Positions 13,169 through 24,138 are shown, numbered from the stretch's first letter. The stretch is DNA of 64,000 nucleotides from Arthrobacter sp. H16F315 (GCF_024124825.1 NZ_JAMXSS010000002.1:1984001-2048000), one strand, 5' to 3'. Program-made: numbers and translations. Notes: generated by a model not told the origin, from the letters alone.

Positions 13169-14059
13169 TTAGGACAGCTTCTTGCCGCTCTTGGCCCTGA
13201 ATCCGTCCGCGATCCCGTCCAATGCACTCGCGATCCGCGAAAATCGCCCGGGGGCGAGGAGCGTCACGATGGCCAGGTGCCGGTAGTCGGCCAAGAAACC
13301 CTTGATGGTCCAGAGCGGGTAGCGACGGCCGTATTGCCGGGCCAGCAGAATCCTGTTGCGGAAGATGTAGTAGTAACGCCAGGTTGCCGCCGTCCGGACT
13401 TCGAGGACGCGGCCGCCCAAGGACAGGCTCCTCCCGAATACCCGGGCCGGGACTTTGTTTCCCAGCGCGTGCCGCAGTGAAGCTCCGGGCGCTAGGGCCA
13501 CCGCCAAACCGTGGGTGCGGCATCGGAGATAGAACTCGCTGTCTACTCCATCGATGAAGAGACTGGCCTGCAGGAGGCCCAGGCGTTCGATGACAGGGAC
13601 CGGGACGAGGAGTCCGGACTGGATCGGTTCACCGCCGAGCTGGACACCGTGCCGGACAGGTCCACGCCGAACCGGCAGGCCGCGTACCGAGCCCGGAGCA
13701 ACCATTCCCACCGGCACACCCGAGGCCGAGGCGGCGGCGGCGGTCGTGAGCAGTTCCTGCACGTAGCCCGCGTCCAAAAGGGAGTCCTGGTCCATGGTGA
13801 GGATGAAGTCCGGTCTCGGTGTGGCCGCGAGCGCCGTCGAAATTCCTGCGTTTAGCGCTGCCGCAATGCCTGAATTCTCGCTCAGCCGAACCGCGACGCA
13901 ACCCATCGCCTCCAGCTCCGTAAGGAGCCTGGCCGGGTCCGCTGGACTCCCGTCGTCAACCACAACAACCCGTTCAACTTGGGGGAGCAATGCTGCGGCG
14001 TTGGCCAGGACCGCCTCGGTTGGGTTGAACAAGGAGATCACGGCGGTGGTTGTGCGCAC
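13169..14059 (-). CDS. Rhamnosyltransferase-like GT2 glycosyltransferase
   Basis: A GT-A family 2 glycosyltransferase. VVVVDDGSPADP gives the nucleotide-binding acidic residues, FILTMDQDSLLD the DXD metal site, and LFIDGVDSEFYLRCRTHG the acceptor-side acidic motif of WbbL/RfbF-like rhamnosyltransferases. GTG 14059 is preferred: GAGGTGG, formed across the stop of the upstream epimerase gene, lies about 10 bases before it, giving 296 aa starting MRTTTAVISLFNP. ATG 14104 (15 residues longer) is an alternative. It resembles the 308-aa protein at 17354-18280 in layout. It lies in a tightly packed minus-strand run from about 19502 to 13169. Confidence 0.86.
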   Translation of the reverse strand: MRTTTAVISLFNPTEAVLANAAALLPQVERVVVVDDGSPADPARLLTELEAMGCVAVRLSENSGIAAALNAGISTALAATPRPDFILTMDQDSLLDAGYVQELLTTAAAASASGVPVGMVAPGSVRGLPVRRGPVRHGVQLGGEPIQSGLLVPVPVIERLGLLQASLFIDGVDSEFYLRCRTHGLAVALAPGASLRHALGNKVPARVFGRSLSLGGRVLEVRTAATWRYYYIFRNRILLARQYGRRYPLWTIKGFLADYRHLAIVTLLAPGRFSRIASALDGIADGFRAKSGKKLS

Positions 14060-14075
14060 AGGGACGCCGTCCACC

Positions 14076-15170
14076 TCAGGCAGGTTTAACGTCGGGCTGG
14101 GCATCGATCCAGGTCGCCAGCTGGTCGATGCCCTGCGCGAGGTTGAACTTCGGAGACCAGCCGAGCACTTCTTGCGCCGCGGAGATATCAGCCCAGGCAT
14201 GTCGAACGTCGCCCTGCCGGTATTGGCCCGTAACGTGTGGCTCCGGCGCGTTGTAGTGCTCAGCTATCAGGTTCGCCGCGGTGCCAATGGTCTGGAATTC
14301 TCCCGACCCGATGTCCATCGGTTCGCCTTGGACCGTGGCTGAGACGGCACCCGCCACTATTGCCGAGGCAACGTCGTCAATCAGCACGAAGTCGCGCCGG
14401 ACCTCCCCGTCCTCATAAAGCGGAATTGATTTTCCGCCCATTGCCATCCGGCAAAAGAGGCTCATGATGCCGGTGTACGGGTTGATCAGCGACTGTCCCG
14501 GTCCGTACACATTCTGCAGCCGCAGGATGACTGTTTCGACACCATAGGACTTGGACCAGGCTTGGAGGATATGCTCCTGGGCCAGTTTCGTCGCGCCGTA
14601 CACGCTGACCGGTGCAGGGAAGGTCTCGGATGCCTTCATGGCCAAGGGAGTGGCGCCGGGGAAATCCCACTGGGACTGATCCAGGGTGGCGCTCATGCGC
14701 TGTCCCGGGTAAAAGAGCTTTCCTTCCGCGTCCTGCCAGGCTCCCTCTCCATAGACTGCGCGGCTGGAAGACAGGACGATGCGGCGCGGCAGTTTGTGGT
14801 GCCTGTTGAGGCCGTCCAGCATCTGGGAGGTGCCCACTACGTTTACATGGGTGTGGCGGGTGGACTCCTCAAGGGATTGGCCGGTTCCGGTCTCCGCTGC
14901 GAGATGGATGATTACGTCCGGAGTCACATCCTGCAGGACCTGGTCCCAAGTGGCTGCTTCGGCGACATCAGCCACAACAAGTTCGGCGCGCAGGTCCAGT
15001 TGTTCGGGACGCAGGCCGGATTCGTGTATCTGGGGATGCAGGTTATCGACGACGACGACGCGGTCGAAGGCCTCGGCCAATGACGGGGAGATGGCGCAGC
15101 CGATAAAACCAGCTCCGCCGGTCACTAGGACGGTACCGCCCGGACGGACGGAAGTTGAGGCAGAAGTCAC
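14076..15170 (-). CDS. NAD-dependent nucleotide-sugar epimerase (extended SDR)
   Basis: A 364-aa extended short-chain dehydrogenase. The Rossmann motif [12 protein letters not shown] is near residue 12; YGATK gives the catalytic Tyr-X-X-X-Lys, with the Ser of VLSSSRAVYGEG upstream. VDNLHPQIHESG after the second strand resembles dTDP-6-deoxy-L-talose/rhamnose 4-epimerases more than GalE, but that is from memory of the family. In a locus making dTDP-L-rhamnose, a 4-epimerase giving dTDP-6-deoxy-L-talose is plausible; UDP-hexose epimerisation is the alternative. Confidence 0.82.
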   Translation of the reverse strand: MTSASTSVRPGGTVLVTGGAGFIGCAISPSLAEAFDRVVVVDNLHPQIHESGLRPEQLDLRAELVVADVAEAATWDQVLQDVTPDVIIHLAAETGTGQSLEESTRHTHVNVVGTSQMLDGLNRHHKLPRRIVLSSSRAVYGEGAWQDAEGKLFYPGQRMSATLDQSQWDFPGATPLAMKASETFPAPVSVYGATKLAQEHILQAWSKSYGVETVILRLQNVYGPGQSLINPYTGIMSLFCRMAMGGKSIPLYEDGEVRRDFVLIDDVASAIVAGAVSATVQGEPMDIGSGEFQTIGTAANLIAEHYNAPEPHVTGQYRQGDVRHAWADISAAQEVLGWSPKFNLAQGIDQLATWIDAQPDVKPA

Positions 15171-15194
15171 TGGGGACCTTTCATTGCGGGCAGG

Positions 15195-16082
15195 TTATTT
15201 GCCGAAAGCATGGCGGGCAAGGGCCTTGATTGCAGGGGTGTTCCGTGTGATTGCGGCTTTGGGAATCAGGTAAACGGCGTGGGCCCGGGACGTGACACGC
15301 AGCCGTGCAGACCGCGCCGCCCGGTGCCAGCCGAGTTCTTCGGCCTGGATGGCCGCTACTTCGAAGTATTCACGCTCGCCGGCGAACCTCGAACCGTCGA
15401 CCAGCTTCGTTGCGGAAGCGCTGTTGGAATGACGGCGGTACCGGAAGCACAGCGTTGGTTCGATCAGCAGCTGATGCCCTTGGAAAATCATGTCCATGAC
15501 CAACGCGAGATCCTGGATTATCGGGAAGCCTTCGCGGAATTCCACCTCCCGGATCTTGTCGGTCCGGAATGCCAGCGACGGCCAGTAGAGCCAGTCGCCG
15601 TGCATCAGGTTGCGTGCCATGGCCTCGCCCGAAACGACCTTGCAGCCGCGTCCCCTTGGCTTGACGAGCTGTTGTTTGACGGTATCGGCCAAAGTGGTCA
15701 CAACACGGCTGTTCTCGTCGATAATCTCCACTCCGGGCTGGATCACCGCGGCGTGCGGATACCGTTTGTGGGCCTTCAGTATGACGTCAACGTAGTTCGG
15801 GAGGAGGACGTCGTCGCAGCCCAGAATGACCATCACGTCTTGGCTCGCGAGTCCGACGCAGGCACGGTAGTTCTCCGTGATTCCCTCGTTGTGTTCCTTG
15901 CGGATGTACTTGACCCTGGGATCATCGATATCCGCCATGTAGTCCCTGATCTCCAGGGTGGGGTAGGCATCATCGATCACGGTCAAGAGCCAATCCGGGT
16001 TCTCCTGCGCCAGCACGCTCTCGAGGGTTTCAATCATGTAGGCGGGCTCGCCCCAATAGGGGATGAAGATGTCCAGTGGCAT
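15195..16082 (-). CDS. GT2 family glycosyltransferase
   Basis: A 295-aa GT-A enzyme beginning directly with the fold (MPLDIFIPYWGEPAYMIETL). LLTVIDDAYPTLE carries the first acidic site and VMVILGCDDVLLPNYV the DXD-like metal site. GMTE-like acceptor residues are replaced by FPIIQDLALVMDMI. The ATG shares its first base with the base after the stop of the DUF2304 gene upstream, so translation is likely coupled. Donor and acceptor are not predictable. Confidence 0.86.
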   Translation of the reverse strand: MPLDIFIPYWGEPAYMIETLESVLAQENPDWLLTVIDDAYPTLEIRDYMADIDDPRVKYIRKEHNEGITENYRACVGLASQDVMVILGCDDVLLPNYVDVILKAHKRYPHAAVIQPGVEIIDENSRVVTTLADTVKQQLVKPRGRGCKVVSGEAMARNLMHGDWLYWPSLAFRTDKIREVEFREGFPIIQDLALVMDMIFQGHQLLIEPTLCFRYRRHSNSASATKLVDGSRFAGEREYFEVAAIQAEELGWHRAARSARLRVTSRAHAVYLIPKAAITRNTPAIKALARHAFGK

Positions 16083-16523
16083 TTAGGAATCGGAGCTTTC
16101 AGTTGACGGTTCGCCAGCAGGGACCGGCGATGTTCGGGAGTCGTCCGTTGTACTGGCGTCGCGGTGTGGGGGCGGGCCCGGCTCTAGCGCGGACAGCGCC
16201 TCAACTTGGGACCGCAGGATGGCGACTTCTTCCGCCAAGGTACGGGTTTCGTCCTCGACAACCGAGATCTCCCAGGACAGGTGCAGGCAGACTCCCAGGA
16301 GCATCAGGATGCTCATGGTGAAGAGCAGGTTGGAGGGAAGCTGGACCCCTACAAACTCGGCGACGACGTTGAGGAGCCTCGGGAAGGCAGCCAGGACCAG
16401 TGTGGCAACTCCTACCACCAGCCAAAGGACGGCGTACTTCTCCCGAAGCTTCTTGCGGCGAAGCATTTCGACGACCAGTGCGACGATTGCCAGAGATAAG
16501 AGAAAGGCAGCTATGTTGCCCAA
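16083..16523 (-). CDS. DUF2304 family membrane protein
   Basis: A 146-aa protein with three hydrophobic segments (IAAFLLSLAIVALVVEML, YAVLWLVVGVATLVLAAF, LLFTMSILMLLGVCLHLSWE), then an acidic, Ser/Pro-rich cytoplasmic tail. RRKKLREKYAVLWL between the first two segments is the usual DUF2304 landmark. These small proteins often sit beside polyprenol-phosphate sugar transferases, and here the gene lies two bases downstream of one, so it may be a membrane partner. Function is unproven. Confidence 0.82.
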   Translation of the reverse strand: MGNIAAFLLSLAIVALVVEMLRRKKLREKYAVLWLVVGVATLVLAAFPRLLNVVAEFVGVQLPSNLLFTMSILMLLGVCLHLSWEISVVEDETRTLAEEVAILRSQVEALSALEPGPPPHRDASTTDDSRTSPVPAGEPSTESSDS

Positions 16524-16525
16524 GG

Positions 16526-17284
16526 CTAGGTTCCTTTCACGCCGTGCGTCGGCACGGTTACATTGGATCGCTTGCGCGTCAACGCAAAGAGCAGGGCAAA
16601 AACAGACCGTCCCAAATAGACCGCAGCCTGGGCCGGATTATGGCTGGGCTTGCCGCCTTGCCGGGCGCGCATTTCCACCGGGACTTGGGTGACCCTGCAC
16701 CCGGAGCGGACGGCGACGACAAGGGAATCAATGGTGTCGCCAAGATATTCAGCCGGATAATGATCAAGGTACTGGCTGATGGCGCGTTCGTTGCCGGCAC
16801 GGAAACCGCTGGTGACATCCGTCAGCCGGGTATTTGCGAGGGAAGAAATAACGCGGGCAAGAAATACCATCGCCCACTTGCGCGGGCCGCTGACAGTGTA
16901 GTTTCCCTTGTCCGCAAAGCGGGCTCCGATGGAAATATCTGCATGCTCGAGGCCGGCAAGTACTTCTTCGATGTTCTTTGGATCGTGCTGGCCGTCTGAG
17001 TCGACCTGGATGACTTGGTGGTAGCCATAGCGGCGCGCGTATTTGAAACCGGCTCGCATGGCTCCCCCCACACCGAGGTTGAAGGGCAGGTGCAGCACTG
17101 TAGCGCCAGCAGCCGCGGCCAACGCCGCGGTGTTGTCTGTCGAGCCATCGTCGACTACGACGACGTCGTAGCGGTTGCTGGTAGTCAATACCTCGCGAAC
17201 GGTTTGGCCGATTGCCTCGGCTTCGTTCCAAGCGGGCATGATGACCAGAACGCGTGGGGGGACAGTGGGTTCCATGGTGTCCAA
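16526..17284 (-). CDS. Dolichyl/polyprenyl-phosphate mannose synthase-like GT2
   Basis: A 252-aa GT2 enzyme with VLVIMPAWNEAEAIGQTV, VVVVDDGSTDNTAALA and VIQVDSDGQHDP, the three blocks of DPM1-like transferases that load sugar onto a polyprenyl phosphate. FNLGVGGAMRAGFKYA is also typical. No C-terminal membrane helices are seen, so it is the soluble type that works with membrane partners; the adjoining DUF2304 protein and GtrA at 26016 are candidates. Two ATGs three codons apart are possible starts. The product would feed flippase-dependent glycosylation outside the membrane. Confidence 0.87.
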   Translation of the reverse strand: MDTMEPTVPPRVLVIMPAWNEAEAIGQTVREVLTTSNRYDVVVVDDGSTDNTAALAAAAGATVLHLPFNLGVGGAMRAGFKYARRYGYHQVIQVDSDGQHDPKNIEEVLAGLEHADISIGARFADKGNYTVSGPRKWAMVFLARVISSLANTRLTDVTSGFRAGNERAISQYLDHYPAEYLGDTIDSLVVAVRSGCRVTQVPVEMRARQGGKPSHNPAQAAVYLGRSVFALLFALTRKRSNVTVPTHGVKGT

Positions 17285-17353
17285 ACTATATCAATGTCGG
17301 GCGGACTCTATAGCCGGGGCGCTGGCAGGGCCGGCCGCCCCGCGCCGCGCGGT

Positions 17354-18280
17354 TCAGCGGATCCGCCGCTCAAGTTCTACCGGAATGCGGCCCGAGACTC
17401 CTTTGGCGCCGTCCCTGAACCCGCGTGCCGCAGCGCGCAGAAGGGTGAGTCTGCCCGGGCTGAAAGCGAAACGAAGCAGGTGCGCTTTGAGTTCTTCGAC
17501 AAGCCTGCGGGCCACCCATTTGGGTGCTTTCAGCGCATAACGCTTGGTGAGGATCGTGCCGTTGCGGCAGATGTAGTAGACCCGCCCCGGCGAGTGGTAG
17601 TTGTATGAGAGCATCGCTCCGCCGATCCGCACCTGACGTCCGAAGAGAGTCCCTGGACGCCGCTGGCCGAGGTCGTGGTCGATGTCACAGCCGGCACCCA
17701 CAAGCACGTCCAGTCCGGCGGTCCGCGAGCGCACTGTGAACTCGGAATCGACGCCGTCGATAAAGAGGCCCTCGTCGAATGCGCCGACCCGGTCGATCGT
17801 CGAGCGCGGGATCACGAATCCCGATTGCATGGGGTCGAATGCATGCAAAAAGCCATCGTGGCTCTGAATGGTGGGTACCGCATGGCCGCTGTAAGAGGCG
17901 GCGCAAACGAAGGCAACGTCAAGGCCTTTTGCCTTCGCATCGGCGTAGGTTCTGTGGGCGAGCTCCACGTATCGATCGGTGACCAGCGAGTCCTGGTCCA
18001 GCGTCAGGAAAAACTCCGGCGCCCACTTCTCCGAGGCGGTCCGGATCCCCGTGTTGAGGGCAACCGCAATACCTTGGTTCGTCCCCTGGTGCAGTACCGT
18101 GGCACCCTGCTCGGCAAGGCGGGCGAAAATTGGTGCGGAATCCGCAGGAGAGCCGTCGTCGACGACGACAATGTGGTCCAGCTGGCCTCGAAGCCGCCGG
18201 ATGGCTTCGACCAAGGACTCGGGCGGTGAGTAGGCGGCGATCACGGCAGCCGTGCGGCCTGGTTGGTCATTCGAAGACAT
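17354..18280 (-). CDS. Rhamnosyltransferase-like GT2 glycosyltransferase
   Basis: A 308-aa GT-A protein. AAVIAAYSPPESLVEAI starts the fold; IVVVDDGSPADSAP, FFLTLDQDSLVTDRYV (DXD) and GLFIDGVDSEFTVRSRTAG match the 13169-14059 enzyme, including FGRQVRIGG and YICRNGTILTKRYAL near the C-terminus. The two look like diverged paralogues, probably adding similar sugars at different positions of the repeat unit. Its ATG overlaps the last 14 bases of the flippase gene upstream. Confidence 0.86.
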   Translation of the reverse strand: MSSNDQPGRTAAVIAAYSPPESLVEAIRRLRGQLDHIVVVDDGSPADSAPIFARLAEQGATVLHQGTNQGIAVALNTGIRTASEKWAPEFFLTLDQDSLVTDRYVELAHRTYADAKAKGLDVAFVCAASYSGHAVPTIQSHDGFLHAFDPMQSGFVIPRSTIDRVGAFDEGLFIDGVDSEFTVRSRTAGLDVLVGAGCDIDHDLGQRRPGTLFGRQVRIGGAMLSYNYHSPGRVYYICRNGTILTKRYALKAPKWVARRLVEELKAHLLRFAFSPGRLTLLRAAARGFRDGAKGVSGRIPVELERRIR

Positions 18281-19502
18281 GGTCGGATGCCCTTTCTCTA
18301 CGTAGTAGCTTGAGGCCCGGGATCAGCAGGGCAACGAACAGCACCGCTTCACTCAGGGCCATGCCGAGTGCGATACCAGGCGCATTTCCGTTCGCGCCGG
18401 CATAGATCATGGTGGCGACCCCAACGACGGCTGAAATCAGGGTCCAGCGCAGGACCTGTGACTGGCGGCCGGCCGGAATCAGCAGATTGCGGATGAACGG
18501 GGTGCTGGCGCTGAGGAACACGAAAGCCAGTCCGTAGTATGCGCAGAGCTCGGTGCTCGCCTGCAGCTTGCCGGCGAAGAGCAGGCTGCTCGCGAATGGG
18601 CCCAACGCCGTAAGGATGAGCGCTCCGAGGACCCCGAGCCCGGCGTGCGCCCAAATGGCAGCAAGGTGACGGCGGGCAGGGTTCGTTGCACCCCTCTCAA
18701 TGGTCCAGCCTTGAAAGGCATTTCCCAGTGCCACGACCGTAAAGAGCCCGAACCGGTAGAGCGTGTCTGCGGTCGCCAGGCTGCCCGAGGCCTGCGGGGC
18801 GGTGGTGGCGGTGGCGATGGGGGCCGGAGTCGACGCATAGGCGTTGCCTGCCAGGCTGATGCCCGCTGTTTTCGCCTGTGTCTTGAGTTGGCCTAAGGAT
18901 TCGCGCAGGTCCGCTGGCAACCACTGGCCACCTGCAGAGTAGCGCCGGTGGAAGCCGACGAGGGCCAGGACCGTCGCTACCGCGAGGAGAATGGTGTAGT
19001 ACCAGAGCTGGTGGGTCAGTAGCAGAACCGGCGCGGCCGCCGCGGTGGCAACGAAGCGTGGCACCGTGTCATAGAGGGCCAGTAGCCGGGGTTGCCCGAC
19101 GCCGATGCAGAACCACGCAGGAGACAGCCCGGCCAGGGCGACAGCCCACGACATTGCCACCGCTTCGTAGCGGAAGCCGGGTACGGCGACCGCCGCCGCC
19201 ACGATTCCGGCGCTCGGCATAACGAGGATCATTAGAAGGAGTCGCGTGCGCATGCTCCGCAAGTAGATTTCACTGCGCTCGTGGCTGCCTGCGGCGCGGG
19301 CTATGGCGACCGGTCCGTCAACATTCCAGCCCCACAGCAGGATGGTGGCGGCGAACGTGCCGATGGCTTGACCAGAGATGACACTGGATATGCCCTCGGC
19401 GCCCACGACGCTTGCTATCACCGGAAGGAGCAGCAGGGGGGTGATTAGGGACAGAAGGGGGAGGATCGCAAACCCGGTCAGGCGCAGCAGTACGGTCTTC
19501 AT
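18267..19502 (-). CDS. Polysaccharide flippase-like (MOP/Wzx-type) membrane protein
   Basis: A 411-aa membrane protein with about twelve hydrophobic segments. I start it at ATG 19502 (MKTVLLRLTGFAILPLLSL) with AAGGA about 12 bases upstream; the open frame to 19712 adds a basic region unlike the family and overlaps the divergent GT gene. Motifs such as GAEGISSVISGQAIGTFAAT and YYGLAFVFLSASTPFIRNLL fit the MOP exporter fold of oligosaccharide flippases. It would move undecaprenyl-linked units outward, a route separate from the ABC exporter at 4566-6189, which suggests two polymers are made here. Confidence 0.82.
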   Translation of the reverse strand: MKTVLLRLTGFAILPLLSLITPLLLLPVIASVVGAEGISSVISGQAIGTFAATILLWGWNVDGPVAIARAAGSHERSEIYLRSMRTRLLLMILVMPSAGIVAAAVAVPGFRYEAVAMSWAVALAGLSPAWFCIGVGQPRLLALYDTVPRFVATAAAAPVLLLTHQLWYYTILLAVATVLALVGFHRRYSAGGQWLPADLRESLGQLKTQAKTAGISLAGNAYASTPAPIATATTAPQASGSLATADTLYRFGLFTVVALGNAFQGWTIERGATNPARRHLAAIWAHAGLGVLGALILTALGPFASSLLFAGKLQASTELCAYYGLAFVFLSASTPFIRNLLIPAGRQSQVLRWTLISAVVGVATMIYAGANGNAPGIALGMALSEAVLFVALLIPGLKLLRRERASDHVFE

Positions 19503-19669
19503 GCGTGGGCGGGTCCTTGTCGGTCTGGAAGTCTGCCTCGATCTTACGGGACTTCCCTTACGGGACGGCGCCTGCACCAGCCCCGGCGGATCAAGGTCGC
19601 TTAGGATGAATTGACGGGGTTGCCGTGGTTTCCCGTCGGCATTCTGCCCCAACCGAGCGAAGCGAGTCC

Positions 19670-20455
19670 ATGAGTTCTTTACAGCCAAACAGTGTGGCCG
19701 CCGTCCGCGCAAGCGTGTGCATGGCCAGCTACAACGGATCGGCGTATATCACCGAGCAGTTGGCTTCCATCCTGGAGCAGCTGGGACCGACGGACGAGGT
19801 TGTCATCGTTGATGACGCGTCTACTGACGGAACCCGGGACGCGGTGCGGGCTTTCGGTGACGACCGCATTCGGCTCCTTGAGGCGGCGTCAAACCAGGGA
19901 TACGTCAGGTCCTTTGAGCAGGCGGTCCTGGCCAGCCGCGGGTCACGTATCTTCCTGGCGGACCAGGATGACATCTGGATCGAAGGCCGTCTTGAGCTGA
20001 TGCTGGCGGCGTTGGACGAGTATGCGGTTGTTGCGAGCAATTTCGACGTGCTGGGCGGTGCTCCGCGCCCTGCTATTGCCCGACTGCGACGTGCCGACTC
20101 CAACCGCCGTGGCGCCAACCTGGCCGGCATCCTGATCGGCTACCGGGCTTACTACGGGTGTGGAATGGCCTTCCGTCGGGAGGTCGTAGGACTATTTGCT
20201 CCCGTTCCACGGTATTTGAAAGAGTCCCATGACCTATGGCTTGCCATCGGCGGAAACGTCCTTGGCTCGATCGGCCACCTGGACGAGTCGACGCTGCTGC
20301 GTCGAATCCACGGCGCGAACGCGACTCCGGAAGGCTGGCGCTCCCTCCGGGTCATCGTGTCCGCGCGGCTGGTCCTTTTACGGCTGATGGGGGAGGCCCT
20401 GCGGCGCACTGCGAGGCAAAATCGCGCCCCGAAGTATCTCGCTCCATTGCCCTGA
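19670..20455 (+). CDS. GT2 family glycosyltransferase (rhamnosyltransferase-like)
   Basis: A 261-aa enzyme. VCMASYNGSAYITEQLASIL, VVIVDDASTDGTRDAV and IFLADQDDIWIEGRLELML are the hallmark blocks of the RfbN/WcaA-like group, with QDD as the metal motif. ATG 19670 is chosen over 19625 because the conserved fold begins shortly after it. It is divergent from the flippase gene and about 36 bases before rmlB on the same strand, consistent with use of dTDP-rhamnose. Confidence 0.87.
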   Translation: MSSLQPNSVAAVRASVCMASYNGSAYITEQLASILEQLGPTDEVVIVDDASTDGTRDAVRAFGDDRIRLLEAASNQGYVRSFEQAVLASRGSRIFLADQDDIWIEGRLELMLAALDEYAVVASNFDVLGGAPRPAIARLRRADSNRRGANLAGILIGYRAYYGCGMAFRREVVGLFAPVPRYLKESHDLWLAIGGNVLGSIGHLDESTLLRRIHGANATPEGWRSLRVIVSARLVLLRLMGEALRRTARQNRAPKYLAPLP

Positions 20456-20491
20456 TCGCTGGAGCTTTTCGGTTGACGGTAAGCTGACTGA

Positions 20492-21490
<999 letters not shown>

Positions 21491-21493
21491 ATT

Positions 21494-22916
21494 ATGTCGA
21501 TCGAGTTCTCGAAAAAGCTCACCGCGCACGAAACCCCGATTCCCGGCGTCGTCCTCTACGACCTCCCGGTCCACGGCGACAACCGGGGCTGGTTCAAGGA
21601 GAACTGGCAGCGGGAAAAAATGGTGGCCCTGGGCCTGCCGGACTTCCGGCCGGTGCAGAACAACATCTCGTTCAACGAAAAGGCCGGAACCACCCGCGGG
21701 ATCCATGCCGAACCGTGGGATAAATTCATTTCGGTCGCCACCGGCCGGATTTTCGGTGCCTGGGTTGACCTGCGCGAGGGGGGCCTCATTCGGTGCCGTG
21801 TTCACGGCCGAACTCGATGCCAGCCAAGCCATTTTTATCCCCCGCGGTGTCGGCAATGCCTTCCAGACCCTCGAGGACAACACCGCCTACACCTACCTGG
21901 TCAACGACCACTGGTCCGCCGATGCCCAGGGCCAGTACACCTTCCTGAACCTCGCCGACGAGAGCGCCGCCATCGCCTGGCCCGTGCCGCTGGAGGAGGC
22001 CGAACTCTCCGACAAGGACAAGGCCCACCCCCGGCTCGCGGAGGTCGTCCCGATGCCGCCGAAGAAGACCCTCGTCCTCGGCGCCGACGGCCAGCTCGGC
22101 AAGGCGCTGCGGGAACTCTACGACGGCGATACTTCCGTCGAGTTCGCCGGCCGCACCGAGTTTGACCTCGGCAGCGCGGACGCGTTCGCGGCCCGGAACT
22201 GGAAAAACTACTCCACGATCATCAACGCCGCCGCGTACACCGCCGTCGACGCGGCCGAGTCGGGCCAGGGCCGGGCCGCGGCTTGGGCGGCAAACGTCAG
22301 TGCCGTCGCACGGCTGGCCCGAACCGCCGTCGAGCACGACCTGGTTCTGGTCCACGTCTCTTCCGACTACGTCTTCGACGGCACCCAAGAGCTCCACACC
22401 GAGGACGAGCCGTTGTCCCCGCTGGGGGTGTACGGGCAGACCAAAGCCGCAGGCGACGCCGTCGTTTCCGTGGTGCCGCGGCACTACATCGTGCGCACCA
22501 GCTGGGTGATCGGGGAGGGCAACAACTTCGTCCGGACCATGGCATCGCTCGTCGGGCGCGGAATTGAGCCGTCCGTCGTGAACGACCAGATCGGCCGGCT
22601 GAGCTTTACCGAGGACATTGCCGCCGGCATCCGGCACCTGCTCGAAACGGGCGCGCCCTTCGGGACCTACAACCTCTCCAACGAAGGTGCTCCGCAGTCG
22701 TGGGCGGACATCGCCGCCGACGTCTACGAATTGCGCGGGGGAACCCGGGAAGCGGTCACCGGGGTCAGCACGGAAGAATACTTCCGCGGCAAGTCCGTCT
22801 CGCCACGTCCGGCAAACAGCACGCTGGATCTGGCCAAAATAGAGGCCGCGGGGTTTATGCCGGCATCGGCGGCCGATCGCCTGCAGACGTATTTGACGAA
22901 GGGACAACCCGCCTAA
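21494..22916 (+). CDS. RmlC-RmlD fusion: dTDP-rhamnose 3,5-epimerase / reductase (one-base frameshift)
   Basis: A bifunctional protein for the last two dTDP-L-rhamnose steps. The N-terminal cupin (about residues 1-185) carries HGDNRGWFKENW, NNISFNEKAGTTRGIHAEPW and FIPRGVGNAFQTLEDN. The C-terminal RmlD reductase starts at KKTLVLGADGQLGKALRE, with VHVSSDYVFDGTQ and YGQTKAAGD. The frame changes at a six-G run, 21778-21783; with five Gs it reads LREGASFGAVFTAEL, as expected, giving about 473 aa. RmlC-RmlD fusions are usual in Arthrobacter relatives. The next gene begins about 155 bp downstream. Confidence 0.9.
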
Positions 22917-23070
22917 CCGCTGCCGACTGAACAGCGGCCGGCTCCGGGCGGACGGGGCCGGTCATGCTAGCCCGTCGTGTCAAAATTGGGCGCAGAGTAG
23001 CCGTGGCGTAGTCTAACCCTCGGACCGGCGGCCCTTTTGGCTGCGTCATTGGAACCAGCCGCAGGTAGTT

Positions 23071-24138
23071 ATGTCTTTGAAATCCGCGTTTGACCCCCGC
23101 TCTAATTCGCTGAATGCGATCCGGCTCGGGCTGGCCCTTTTGGTCATGGTTTCCCATTCGTGGGCTCTTGGCGGTGCCGGAGCTGAGCCAGAGCTCGGGG
23201 GCGCAAACCTGGGTACGTGGGCTGTCTTCGGATTCTTCGGAATCTCGGGGTACCTGATCACCAGAAGCAGGCTCTCCGGCCATTCCGTCCGCCAGTTCTA
23301 CAGGGCCCGGTTCCTCCGGCTGTTTCCTGGTTTCCTTGTCTGTCTGCTCGCAGTCGCATTTGTCTTCGCGCCACTGTCGAGGCTGTGGGATCCGGCTGGC
23401 AGCTTCTCCATCCTTGACCAACTCGGGTATATCCTGCGGAACATCCTCCTCTATCCGCCGTTCCTCGGCCAGTACGACATCGGTTCAACGCTGTCCGCGG
23501 TGCCGTTCACTGATGTTTGGAACGGTCCACTGTGGACGCTGTTCTGGGAAGCGAGCTGCTACGTGCTCGTGGGGCTCGCGGCCAGCCTTCTGCCGAGGCG
23601 TGTGCTGGGTCCATTGATGGCAGCGACGCTCGTCATCGCATCGGTGGCCACTCTCGCGGCCGAGCAAAATCCCGTGGTGCCCCTCCTGATCACCAGGACG
23701 CTGCCCATGTTGGCTGCTTTTGCCGGCGGCGCCGTGATGTTCCTTTACGACGAAAAGTTCATTCGACGGTGGGCCGTCCCGGGCGCCGTGGGGATACTCA
23801 TTTTATCCGTGCTGACACAGACAGCCACCACGCTGGCACCGTTGCCCTTTACTTACCTTCTCTTTGTGCTGAGCGCCATCATCCCCTTGCAGCAGGTCGG
23901 TTCCCGCTTCGACGTCTCTTACGGCGTCTATATTTACGGCTGGCCGGTGCAGCAGGTGGTGGCCCTGATCGCCGGCGACGGTCTCCCGGTGTGGGTCTTC
24001 GTTGCCCTGAGTGTGGCTGGAACCGTTCCGCTGGCCTACCTGAGCTGCCGCTACGTCGAGCAGCCCGCCCTGGCCTTCAAGAATGGCAGGGCCGCCGCCA
24101 CCGTTTTGGCCGCCGGCGGCAAGAACCGGACCCGCTGA
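23071..24138 (+). CDS. Acyltransferase family 3 membrane protein
   Basis: A 355-aa membrane O-acyltransferase, related along its length to 12017-13099: both open with RSNSLNAIRLGLALLVMVSH-type sequence, share GFFGISGYLIT, and end with a YGVYIYGWPVQQ-type helix. Its ATG lies about 150 bp after the rmlCD stop and is convergent with the DUF2142 gene at 24202. Probable role is acylation of extracellular glycan; substrate unknown. Confidence 0.87.
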   Translation: MSLKSAFDPRSNSLNAIRLGLALLVMVSHSWALGGAGAEPELGGANLGTWAVFGFFGISGYLITRSRLSGHSVRQFYRARFLRLFPGFLVCLLAVAFVFAPLSRLWDPAGSFSILDQLGYILRNILLYPPFLGQYDIGSTLSAVPFTDVWNGPLWTLFWEASCYVLVGLAASLLPRRVLGPLMAATLVIASVATLAAEQNPVVPLLITRTLPMLAAFAGGAVMFLYDEKFIRRWAVPGAVGILILSVLTQTATTLAPLPFTYLLFVLSAIIPLQQVGSRFDVSYGVYIYGWPVQQVVALIAGDGLPVWVFVALSVAGTVPLAYLSCRYVEQPALAFKNGRAAATVLAAGGKNRTR